The position numbers and the translations under genes were made by a program. The notes under the pieces are model-generated. The model worked only from the letters and a program-made list of their open reading frames with translations. It did not search any database and was not told the DNA's origin. Shown piece after piece: positions 10,266-19,235 of a DNA stretch of 64,000 bases. This DNA comes from Prorocentrum cordatum (Eukaryota; Sar; Dinophyceae; Prorocentrales; Prorocentraceae): NCBI GenBank assembly GCA_963575745.1, contig CAUYUJ010014627.1:474001-538000 (forward strand), written 5' to 3'. Position 1 is the stretch's first letter. Every line of letters starts with the position of its first letter.

Positions 10266-10420
10266 GGGGTAGGAGGAGGAGGAGGACAAGGAGGAGGAGT
10301 AGGAGGAGGAGGAGGAGGAGGAGGAGGAGGAGGAGGAGGAGGAGGAGATAGGAGATAGGAGAGAGGAGATACGAGCGGGGAGATAGGAGAGAGGAGGAGA
10401 GGAGGAGGAGGGCGGCCCAG
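10266..10420. repeat. (GGA)n microsatellite
   Basis: GGA units passing into AGGAGATAGGAGAGA-type units. Confidence 0.95.
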
Positions 10421-10844
10421 CGCAGCAATAACAACGCGGAACATCTCATTGGGAATCGCACAAAAATGCGAAAGCGAGGGTAATGGAGCAGGAGACGAGC
10501 AGAGGACAATGAGCAAGCGCAGGACGAAGAGGATGCGCAACCGTGGCGCCAAGGCCAACATCAACGCTGCAATTTATGTACGCACACATGTAGCCGCGGG
10601 GCTTCGCCATGAACGCCTTGATGCTACTATCGCGCGCGTAGCAGAATTGCTCCGCCCGCTCTGCTTTCAGCCTTCTCGCAAACCCGAGTCCATGCGAATT
10701 TGGCCTGCGAGTTGGCGCGCTCGGTCGCCGCCGAACGCGACGTGGAACGGCGTTCCGAAAACTTGGGAAAGCCTTCCCGAACAGCGTTCATTGGACCCCC
10801 CCAAACATACCACCCCCCGAACGCACTAACTGCAGCGGCCCAAG

Positions 10845-10965
10845 GCACCCATACCGCTACCTTTCCCTCGCTTTCCCCTTGTTGGGTCTCTTGGGAGGCC
10901 CTCGCCGCCACCGCTGGATTCGCTTTGAAATCTTGGTCAGAACGCACCCCAGCTCGGTTTCCCCA
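10845..10965 (+). repeat. Dispersed repeat R1, copy 2
   Basis: GGGAGGCCCTCGCCGCCACC, GCTGGATTCG and TTGGTCAGAACGCACCCC; matches 5335-5500 and 36070-36225. Confidence 0.6.
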
Positions 10966-11146
10966 GTATTCCTGCCGCGCCGCATCCGCGAACCGCACGC
11001 CGCCATCAAGTGTGACTTCGACTCCTGCTGCCGCCAGCCTGCCCCGCGCGCCCAGGGCTTCAGCCTCCCCGGAGCACGACCGAATCCGTGCGCCCAAGCT
11101 TGTTGCCAGGAGCGGGAAGGGGGGCCTGCATCACGGTCCAAGTTGC

Positions 11147-11540
11147 CTAGAGCGCACCGTCTGCCATGAGGCCCTCGGCTTCGCGCGGGAGCCCGATGCC
11201 GCCGCAGCTGCCGCAAAGGCGCGCCTGGGCCAGGGAATCTTCACCGTGATGCTTGCCGAGGATCGCGCTGATCATGACCTCCTCGATTTTGCTGCACACA
11301 TGCTCGGCCACATCGCCCAGAAGCGGGGAGGGTACTACGCGTGCGGCGTACGAAAAAGCATCTGCAACTGACTTCGAAAGCATGCGTCAGTCGAGGTGGG
11401 CTGCTGTGGCGGCGGGCCGGGCGACCGTGAATTCCCGGATGCGTTCTGCGAAGGCCGACGTCTTCGTAGCCCTGCCGCAGGCGGGCCCGAGCAGCGCACC
11501 TCCAGCATGGATCTCCACCGCGAGCACCCCAGGGAGTCCC
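11147..11540 (-). pseudogene. Non-LTR retrotransposon relic: RT thumb-region fragment
   Basis: Minus strand, one frame broken by a single TGA at 11387-11389. Upstream part: VEIHAGGALLGPACGRATKT, then SAFAERIREFTVARPAATAA. Downstream part: LLGDVAEHVCSKIEEVMISA, then ILGKHHGEDSLAQARLCGSC and GGIGLPREAEGL. The last piece matches the LARLPLRLGGLGLRSA pattern that follows the RT palm in many LINE proteins, and the first resembles the preceding GxxxLGxPxG segment. Third positions are GC-rich. The later parts of the same protein type lie at 8790-7729, so repeats have probably separated one element. The palm with its YxDD motif is not seen. Confidence 0.4.
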
Positions 11541-11840
11541 CCAAGAGAGCCCCAGAGGCCTCCAAGGTGGCCCCAGGAGGCACCCCAGGCGGCGGTCCCG
11601 GAGGCCTCCGGGACGCCCCAGCAGACCTCCACGAGCGCTCCCAGGCCACCCCGGGAGCCAAAATTCATGGACCTCTACACTTTGAATGATTGTCGGGCTC
11701 TCGCCGAATCGGTTTCCCCACGCTCCAACAGAGCCCCAGAGGCTCCAAGGCCGCCCCCAACAGTACCGAGCGCCTCGCCCCGACACAGGGCGCCGCGCCT
11801 CCAGGGACTCCCAAGGCGCCCAGGAAGGATCCCTGATACA
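11500..11840. repeat. Degenerate CCCCAGGAGGC minisatellite
   Basis: Irregular 15-18-bp units such as GCCCCAGAGGCCTCCAAGG. Same family as 15990-16250, 17740-17960, 18160-18300, and, inverted, 39400-40260 and 58250-58680. Confidence 0.55.
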
Positions 11841-11849
11841 AACATGCAA

Positions 11850-12355
11850 GCACGCATACAGGCATACATACACACGTACACATATGCACATGTATGTGTA
11901 GTTGTATATGCATAGTGTAGATATATCTAAATGTGCCTGAACATGTATATGTATATGTATGTGTGAGTGTGTGTGTACGTGATTATGTTTAGGTATACGT
12001 ATATGTAAGTGCATACGTATACGTATATATTTATACATGTGTATATGCTTATGTATTTGATTATGAATATGCCTATGCGCATGTGGGTGTGTATGCATAT
12101 GTTGGGGTAGATGAAGCTGTGTGCATACACCTGTGGTTATATACGTATATGTATATGTAGATGGTTATGCACATGTACATGCTTATGCACATGTATATAC
12201 AGTTAGGTTGATGTATATGTTTATATGTGTAGTTGTGCATGTATATGGTCATGTATATCTACATACAAACATACACATAACCATACATACATACATACAT
12301 ACGTGCATGAACACATACATGCATTTATACACAGTTACCTACTTACATACATACG

Positions 12356-12402
<47 letters not shown>

Positions 12403-12510
12403 ACATACATACATACATGCACACGCACACATACATGATACATGTATATATATATATATATGTAAACACATGTGTGTACGCATCTATATATATAGATCGA
12501 GCGGGACACC
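11850..12510. repeat. AT-rich TATG/ACAT tract with (TA)n at 12362-12399
   Basis: Long runs of TATGTA/CATACA tetra- and hexanucleotides and a pure (TA)n core. The H/T/I/Y-rich frames are low-complexity artefacts. Confidence 0.9.
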
Positions 12511-12873
12511 CTCTTAGATTTCTCCCCTTCTTTGAGCCCTCCCCCCTCCGCGGCCACCCGACCTCCCCCCCGGCCGCCCAACAATTCCAGTGCGGAGCGA
12601 ATAAGTGCGCAACCGTACCCCAGAGCAGCCTGAACATTTCCAAGATGGCTCAAGATGGTCAAAATAGCTTCCTGACGAACTCAGGGTGCCTGGATAGCTG
12701 TCAGAACCTCCCCAGAAGTCAAGATTCACTGATGCCCCATGGGTTTTGGCATGGGTTTCACAACTTTGCTTTTCTGTTCCTCATGGTGTCTTCGACGGGC
12801 CTTGGGGACCACCCCGCAGTTCCAATCTGGCCAAAAATGTTTCCAAAAGGGTCCCAAAAAGAACCAAAGAGAG
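12511..12873. other. No gene seen upstream of the SL relic
   Basis: Mixed composition. Contains a decayed GGCTCAAG at about 12646-12653 that is too weak to call a second spliced-leader relic. Confidence 0.4.
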
Positions 12874-12895
12874 TCCGTAGCCATTTTGGCTCAAG
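12874..12895 (+). other. Genomic spliced-leader (DinoSL) relic, perfect
   Basis: TCCGTAGCCATTTTGGCTCA plus AG matches the known 22-nt dinoflagellate spliced leader at every position (its first base is D = A/G/T). The next bases are ACGCGG and not a splice donor, so this is not an SL RNA gene. In mRNA the leader is added in trans. Finding it in DNA at the 5' side of an intronless frame indicates a reverse-transcribed, reinserted mRNA. Confidence 0.93.
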
Positions 12896-12955
12896 ACGCG
12901 GCCCAAGATGTTAACATCCTTTTAGCACAGAGGCTTCACCGTCCGCATCTACAGC

Positions 12956-14569
12956 ATGGTCAGAATCGGCCCAGAGCCAACACCAGGTTCAACCATCGGC
13001 CGCCCGAACACTGTAGCTGCTAAGAGCGCGGCCCGACCGGCAGGGATTGTGAGACATATGGCGCCCACGGGGGACAGACATTTCATGCCCTGGAGCAGCA
13101 GCAGCCACGATGCAGACCAGGAGGCGATGGTGTACAATGCTGTTTCGATCACCCCCCGTGTGATGCAATACTTTTCCGAAGAACCAGAAGCCGGTCTTGG
13201 TCAAGGCAATGCTAGCTCGGGCGAGCTCATTTCCAAGCAGCGACTGCAGGCGCTGAGGCACGGGCATGCGAAGCTTCAGTGGCGCCTGTGCAATCCCCTC
13301 AGAGACAGCCGCTTGGCTCGGTCTCTTTGCGGGTTGTCCGTGTATGCCTCTGTAGCGGTTTTGGCGCTCTCGTGCCTCACTGTGGCAGCTTGCTTCTGGA
13401 CATCGCACGCCGCCACTCCCAAGCGGCCGTTGCAGGTAGGCAGCGACATCCCACTCGTCGCTTGCGAGGGCGGCCGCAGGGGCAGCCGGGAGCTGAGATC
13501 CTTGCTGTTGAGCATCGATACGCCAATGTTCATCTTTGTTGCTATTTGGCACATCCTTGCCATGAAAAACCTCACAAATTGGGTTTCGTCCCCTTCTGGC
13601 ACCTCGGCCACATGGGCAATCGGTATGCTTGGCACCGCGCTTACCATCGCTGGCTGCATCGTGGTTGGGATTCGGGATCCTGCCGAGGTTTGGGGCACCA
13701 AGGGTTCTGTCGGCTTCGCGGGCATCTGGGTGGGGGTCCAGAATGCTACCGGCATTTGTTCCTTGGCCTGGAGGTTGACTCGTGGGGATCGGGAATGCCG
13801 CATCGTGCAGAGCAGGACCTCTGCTGCACATTTTGCGTTTATCCTCTTTTCCTCCGCGACCGCGATTCAAGGCTGTTACTACATCGTGGGGTTCTTCGAA
13901 TTCTCGGGCCTCCCACCAGCCATTGGTCTTTCTTGCCTCTTTGCCGCCACTTTCGCGGTATTGTCCAGCATCAAGGCCGTCCTACGGCAATGGAGTAGAG
14001 TGCCACCTCTTGCTTGTACGTTCATGTTGTATTGTTTTCAGGCTGGAGCATACACGAGCTTCCGCCTAGTCTTGCAGACGGAGGAGAGTATTGACATGCT
14101 CGTTGGTTTGACAATCACCGCTGCGGTATCAGAGATTGTGTTGCGGGCCAGTGTGGTGTGCACAGGGAAACTCATGTACAACTACTACGTGGAGAAGGGC
14201 CAGGCTGCCATGGCTCTACGCGTGCTGGATGTGCATGTTGCCACCGTGTTAGTTGACATCTTGGCAGAGTGGGCAGCGATCGCGATTGCTGGGGTCCTCG
14301 GTGTAGCTGTCGATGAGACCATCTTCGACGGCTTGCGATCAGTCTATTCTGCCGATGGTTTTATTGGCATGATGGCTTTGCAGATTGGCGTAGAAGTTCT
14401 GGCAGATGTGACGTCGGTCGCGATCGCGTTCGCGATTCTCCCTGTCAGCCTGGAGGGTGTTTTTGCTTCACGTGGGCATCTGTTGTTACAGATATCGTGT
14501 GTCCTTGTTGCACCCATATTCCTTTTCGCCATGCTGAACATGCGAGTTCGTATCGAGTGCTTCACCTAG
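12956..14569 (+). CDS. Multi-pass membrane protein of unknown function, retroposed gene
   Basis: A single uninterrupted frame of 537 codons. Residues 1-120 are hydrophilic and probably disordered or cytosolic. About ten hydrophobic segments follow, near residues 125-147, 183-203, 218-239, 254-270 (weak), 291-314, 321-343, 352-372, 381-402, 424-450, 468-495 and 509-528; the protein stops soon after the last. I see no pore, transporter or kinase motif and do not recognise the family. The start is the first ATG after the leader relic that opens the frame; a short upstream ORF begins at 12909 (MLTSF, stop). In-frame ATGs at residues 35, 44 and 58 are alternatives. The DinoSL copy 61 bp upstream and the lack of introns argue for an mRNA-derived copy. 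Integrity over 1.6 kb, with many conserved-looking aromatic and charged residues, suggests it is or recently was functional. Confidence 0.8.
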   Translation: MVRIGPEPTPGSTIGRPNTVAAKSAARPAGIVRHMAPTGDRHFMPWSSSSHDADQEAMVYNAVSITPRVMQYFSEEPEAGLGQGNASSGELISKQRLQALRHGHAKLQWRLCNPLRDSRLARSLCGLSVYASVAVLALSCLTVAACFWTSHAATPKRPLQVGSDIPLVACEGGRRGSRELRSLLLSIDTPMFIFVAIWHILAMKNLTNWVSSPSGTSATWAIGMLGTALTIAGCIVVGIRDPAEVWGTKGSVGFAGIWVGVQNATGICSLAWRLTRGDRECRIVQSRTSAAHFAFILFSSATAIQGCYYIVGFFEFSGLPPAIGLSCLFAATFAVLSSIKAVLRQWSRVPPLACTFMLYCFQAGAYTSFRLVLQTEESIDMLVGLTITAAVSEIVLRASVVCTGKLMYNYYVEKGQAAMALRVLDVHVATVLVDILAEWAAIAIAGVLGVAVDETIFDGLRSVYSADGFIGMMALQIGVEVLADVTSVAIAFAILPVSLEGVFASRGHLLLQISCVLVAPIFLFAMLNMRVRIECFT

Positions 14570-15980
14570 TGAAAGACTCGGGCATCAGAGCCATCATCCA
14601 CGGATCCAGATGAATAGTCGCCGAAAGAGGAGGAGGAGGAGGAGGAGGAGGAGGAATTGGAGGCCTGGTTCTGGTTTTGGTTTTGGTTTCTCTGAGTCGT
14701 GCATGTACTCCGAGCTTATCGATTCGGGCCCGTGTTAAGCGGTGATCCTCTTCCTCCCTCTTGCCTGGTACAGTGCTGTACTCAGAACGCTCGCTTCTGC
14801 GTGACCTCTGACAGTCTGTTTCAGAAGCAGTCCCTGTGCTTCTTTGGTTGCCCGAGCTCCGCTGAGAGATTCTGGCACTACTGGATGTGCGACATTTTTG
14901 TTTCGACCCTAGCTTTTACGTCATGTAGCTGGCCACCCCCATCGATTCCGATCCTCTCGCCCGCTTTGGCGTGCTCACCTCCTACCCCGTCGCCGCCTGT
15001 TTGAAGCTATCCGTCTTCACCCTTGCGCCACCCAGCCAATCGTTCCGCCTGAAATGAGTTCAGGTGCGGTCAGTGCCCTGCATCCTTGGGCTCCTGCTAC
15101 GACGGATGGGCCAGGGAGGTGTCGATGGATGCGTGCTCCCTGATATCCTTCGCAGGAGAGAGACAGCACGAAGGGAAAGTGTCCTGCAGGTGCTTCATCG
15201 GTTTCGGGCTCCATGGGGCCTCCACCTTCCCTGGGGCCGTCAAAAAGACGGTTCGGGTAAAGAGCTAGGGAAAGCCCAGGGGACCAGGGCGAGATTTTTT
15301 ATGCCAGCGATGATGGGGGCCGGGCCATACCCCGGGCCTGCGCCCCCCTCGTGTGCCGGGATGGGATCGATTCCCTCAGACGCGCCCTTTGTCAGCCGTG
15401 GCCGCCAGGCAGCGGGCTGTGTGCACTGGAGCGCGCCTTTTGAATGCTCCCCGTCGCGCCGCTCGGGCCTCCTGCACGAGCGGCGCGGGCGTGGCAGCCG
15501 CCGGACCTCCCCTGACTCTTCCGCCCGCCCCTCCCGCCATGGGACCACCAGGTCTTTTCAGGGACAACGTCGGGGGGGGGGGATATAGAGGGCGAACAAG
15601 CAAGGATATGATGTTCTCTTCTGTGGTTTGAGTTGTAGAGTCAGCGGGCGCAGGACGTCGAAGTCCATCGGACGACATGCGAGTCTATTGATTCGGAGCC
15701 TGGCATGACAGGTCACACTCTTTCATAGCCAGCAGCGGTACTGTTTATCCGTTGCGGTCTTGCGTGCCACCTGTTCGGTAACAGAAGCATTGCGGTCTGT
15801 GACATTACTTTTTACGTCTCGTTGTGCCTCGCCAGTTCTGTAGGGCACTTCTAGCTGAGTACGGTTGTCTGCAACGCAGCAAAAATGAAATTGCCCCATT
15901 GGCGAAGCTGTCGGGGCCCGCGCGATCCTGCTTTTGAGTCAGCAGCAAGACAAGGACGAGCACACAGCAGGCAGCGTGCA
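14570..15980. other. No recognisable gene; (GGA)n at 14628-14654
   Basis: The 3' flank of the membrane-protein gene. It holds a short GGA run and a GGTTTT run (about 14660-14690). No poly(A) remnant is evident. The remainder has only short open frames with no motif. Confidence 0.4.
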
Positions 15981-15989
15981 GAACAGAAG

Positions 15990-16260
15990 GGCAGAACAAA
16001 GGGCTCAAAGAGAGCCCCAAGCCGCCCCCGAGAGGGGCTCGAGACGGCACGAGAGGGCCCTGGAGGGCGGAGGGGCGCAAGGCGGCTCAAGAGATCCAAG
16101 AGGGGCGCAAGACGACCCACGGCCGCAAGACGGCCACAAGACGCCCCCAAGAGGCGCCCATAAAGGCAAGACGACCCAAGAGGCCCCGAAGCTGGCCGAA
16201 AATGGCCCCCAGAGGCTTTCAAGATGACCCTGGAGGCCCCCACACACGGCTCCCAAACTC
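15990..16260. repeat. Degenerate AAGAGGCCCC minisatellite
   Basis: Irregular units such as CAAGAGGGGCGCAAGACG and CCCAAGAGGCGCCC; same loose family as 11500-11840. Confidence 0.5.
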
Positions 16261-16599
16261 CAAACCACTTAAGGCGGCATTCCCAGCATGCGTCCAAGAA
16301 GCTCCGAGACGGCTCGGAGACTGCGAAGTCCGCAACCACACACTCTAGACCCGTGAGTTGAAAGGCCAGGGGGCTCTCGAACAGAGGTCCCCAATTCTGC
16401 CTAAGAGGAGTCCCTATGGCCTGGAAGCTGTCCCAAGAGTCCCCCGAGAAAAGCCAGTGCAATCTGAAGGCAGCCCCAAACAGGTTTCCAGCCAGTCCGA
16501 CTGGCCTCCTAGCTGAGGTCGACGTTACGAGCCATTCCCCTAAGTAGCGCCTGCATTGTAGGTTCTTACTTGCCCGTACAGAAATTGAGCAACGCCAGA

Positions 16600-16740
16600 A
16601 AAAGAGTCGCCTTCGCCGACATTGGCGCGTAAGCTGCCCGCGTAAGGTCGCGCGTAAGCGCCCTCGACTTTAATGTGGCGTGCCGCGCTGGTGGCCCGCG
16701 TAAGCCGCGGCGTAAGGAGGCCATGCCATCTCGCGAAAGA
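16600..16740 (+). repeat. GCGTAAG dispersed repeat, copy 1
   Basis: GACATTGGCGCGTAAGCTGC, then CCGCGTAAGGTCGCGCGTAAG, and two more CGTAAG units. An inverted relative is at 59636-59765. Confidence 0.5.
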
Positions 16741-16902
16741 CCCGTTTTTGATCGTCGCTTACTTGTCTCTCCTTGTTTCGATTCCTCTTCTGCGGTACCC
16801 AACTCCTGCCTGCATCAGCTGTCGCGTATCGCCAGAGAATTTTCGGCAAGGCACATGCACGGCATCTCACAAGGGCGGCCCGAGAGTGCCGAAATTAGAA
16901 TC

Positions 16903-17057
16903 AAGTCGGGCCTGTCCCTCTACAGGTGGAATGCTCAAAAATAGTCAAAAATAGTCTGGGGACGAGTTTTAAAGCATTCTTTGACCATTTTGGGGTATGT
17001 TTGGACCAACCTTCACTTTTCGTCCGAAACCCACCTGCAGGAGGACAGGCCCGACTT
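16903..17057. mobile_element. Short TIR element with 11-bp target duplication, copy 1
   Basis: 155 bp. The left end is AAGTCGGGCCTGTCCCTCTA, then CAGGTGG; the right end is its inverse (CCACCTGCAGGAGGACAGGC, then CCGACTT). It is flanked by direct repeats GAAATTAGAAT at 16891-16901 and 17058-17068. The interior is AT-rich (AAAAATAGTC repeats) and non-coding. The 11-bp duplication is long for common MITE superfamilies apart from Mutator-like elements (usually 9-11 bp), so a MULE-type origin is possible. Confidence 0.8.
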
Positions 17058-17225
17058 GAAATTAGAATTCTGGGCCCGGCAGGGCCCGGCACGTGGGCGG
17101 CACATGCCCGCATCACGTTGCAGAGGTGTCGGTGCTGATGGATTTTCTGGCATCGCAGAACGCAGGCACGGCACGCGGGCACGCAGACACGCCACGGCAC
17201 GGCACGTGCTTCGCATCCTTGTGTG

Positions 17226-17383
17226 AGGTCGGGCCTGTCCCTCTTCAGGAGGAATACCCAAAAAATAGTAAAAAGATAGTCTGGGAACGATTTGTTTGAT
17301 ATTTTTTGTCATCTTGGGCTATTTTTGGACTATTTTTCTTCGTCGTCCAAATTCCGCCTGTAGGGGGACATGCCCGACCTAAT
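17226..17383. mobile_element. Short TIR element, same family as 16903-17057, copy 2
   Basis: Ends AGGTCGGGCCTGTCCCTCTT and, inverted, AGGTCGGGCATGTCCCCCTA, with CAGG-GGAAT inside both. AT-rich core with AAAAAATAGT. CTTGTGT occurs close to both sides but the duplication boundary is not exact. Confidence 0.65.
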
Positions 17384-17739
17384 TCTTGTGTTCAGGACCG
17401 CCTTTCGTTGCTCAGGGAAAAAGCCATCCCAAAGTCCCAAGCGGTCGCTGAGAGAGCCCCCAGAAGGCCCCCCAAACGGCTCTCCGACGGCGCAGTAGAA
17501 GCCGAAGTGTCCAGCCTTGTGCGGAAGGGGGGGGGGGGACGAATGGCACCGACGTCCTCTTCCACTTCCGCCTCCCTCTACGTCCGCCTCCCTTTTCGTC
17601 CGCCTTCCTCCTCAGCTGTCGCCCTGAGCAGATGCTTTCGCACTGCGCCGATTTTTGCATGTTGTGTGGCCGCCCGTGGTTCTAGTGCTTCAATCTATAT
17701 ACGGAATGAATAAAGTAGGGCTCCTGGGGCCCTGGGCCT

Positions 17740-17960
17740 GCCACTTCCAGAACACCTAGGTTCATGTTTCAATGCTTCCCAGGTTCGCCTCCAGGAGGCC
17801 CCCACGACAACCCAGGAAGGCCTCAGAACCTCAAGACAGTCCAAGAGGGCCCAATATGCGCCCAAGAGAGCCACAGAGTGCCTGCGAGATGGCACAATAT
17901 GGCCCAATATGACTCAGGACATCTGCCAAGATGCTTTCAAGGGGACCGGCACCGCCTCCA
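17740..17960. repeat. Degenerate CCCAAGAGGGCCC minisatellite
   Basis: Loose 15-18-bp units (for example CAGGAGGCCCCCACGACAAC and CCAAGAGGGCCCAATATG). Confidence 0.45.
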
Positions 17961-18300
17961 GGCGGTCCTACGTGACTGCTGAGCATCCCACGGAAACCCT
18001 GGAGAGGCACAAATTGTTCAATAACCTGTACACGTGCATATATGTATAATTTTGTGTGTGTGTGTGGGAATCTATATGTATATCTATATGTGTGCACGTG
18101 TGTATTTGTTGTCCTTTCCCCGTTTCGCCTCCTCTGGGTCACTTCGGGCACGTGAATCCCAACATGGACCAAGAGAGCCCCAAGAGGAGTCAAAAACGGC
18201 CCAACGACCGCACAAGAACCCCCCCCCAAATGTGCTTTAGAAGGACCCCGGGAAGATTGGAAAGGTTTCCAAATCGGGCCCAAGAATGCCCAGGGAGGCT

Positions 18301-18322
18301 CCAGTAGCAATTTTGGCTCAAG
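18301..18322 (+). other. Spliced-leader relic, 2-3 mismatches
   Basis: AGTAGCAATTTTGGCTCAAG, preceded by CC; differs from DinoSL at about three positions. Followed by CTGCTAGTC. No intact gene follows, so it probably heads a decayed retrocopy. Confidence 0.75.
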
Positions 18323-19002
18323 CTGCTAGTCTGCAGCAGAAGTTTGCGCACCGGATCTGGGACTGTTGTTTTGGGTTGGACAGGCGCGTTTTGGCGGTCG
18401 CTGGACTGGTGTGCGCGGCCGTGGTCTGGATTGGTCCAGCGCGGCAAGCACAGACAGGTCAGCGGCGCCTGCCAGCCTGCTGCTGGGTCTTCCCTGTACG
18501 GCCGCATGCGCGAGGTCAGGAATATCCAAGACCGGCTGGGGCCGAAGTCCAGCAAGCCGCTGAAGCACCTCGTCACCCGCTCATAGCGCGGCGCGCTTCT
18601 CAGCGGAGGTGTGCGCGCGCGCAGGCCCCCTCCGCCATTTTGGCGTTGGCGCGGGCGGGCTGCGCCTTTCCGCAGCCCCGCGGCTGCCCAACAGGGGCGC
18701 CCTGTGCGCGCGGCACTTGCGGAACTCCGCGAGGCTGCCGTCTTGGGCGGTCGAGCTGCGGCTCCCTCGAGCGGGCGGTGCTCGCAGCGAGCGCCGCGCT
18801 GGGAGCTCCATCGGAAGCCCCAGTGGGCGTGATCGCATGCGCCCGCGCCACCCAGCACAGCGTTTCGCGGCCCCATATGGAGTCGAGGTGGCGAGGGCGA
18901 CCGCAAGGCGGCGAAACCGACAGTCAGGCTCAATTCTGGAAAGCGAAGTAAGAGCCCCAAAGTGCAAACATTGTTTGATTGATAGTGCGCCACGTGTATT
19001 CT
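18323..19002. other. Sequence between two SL relics; possible decayed retrocopy
   Basis: GC-rich and open in several frames on both strands. No homology recognised. A CCATTTTGGC at about 18632 is a weak SL-like string only. Confidence 0.3.
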
Positions 19003-19024
19003 TCCGTCGCCATTTTGGCTCAAG
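19003..19024 (+). other. Spliced-leader relic, 1 mismatch
   Basis: TCCGTCGCCATTTTGGCTCA plus AG; differs from DinoSL by one A-to-C change. The following 200 bp holds no recognised gene and leads into the GGT tract. Confidence 0.85.
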
Positions 19025-19235
19025 TGGCAATATCGGAAAGAGCGCGTTCTGTGGTCGCTTGGAGGGGGGGGGGGTTGAAACCGGACGCCCCCCTCCTCCC
19101 CCCCTCCCGTGACGGGGGAGTGGTGGGGTTCGACCCCCCCATCCCTCCCCTGCTTCCCTTCTCCGACGATTTCCATTTCTGGGCCGCGCCGGCGCCTGCG
19201 GCGGCGGGCGGAGGTGGCGGGGAGCGTCGACGAGG

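Noticed and set aside
12633-12653. A second, upstream spliced-leader relic (GATGGCTCAAG)
   Set aside because: Only about 14 of 22 positions agree and the central CCATTTT is missing; chance cannot be excluded.
12874-12895. An SL RNA gene
   Set aside because: The leader is not followed by the donor and intron part of SL RNA but by ordinary sequence leading to a coding frame.
18627-18646. SL-like CTCCGCCATTTTGGCGTTGG
   Set aside because: Only the CCATTTTGGC core matches and the CTCAAG end is absent.
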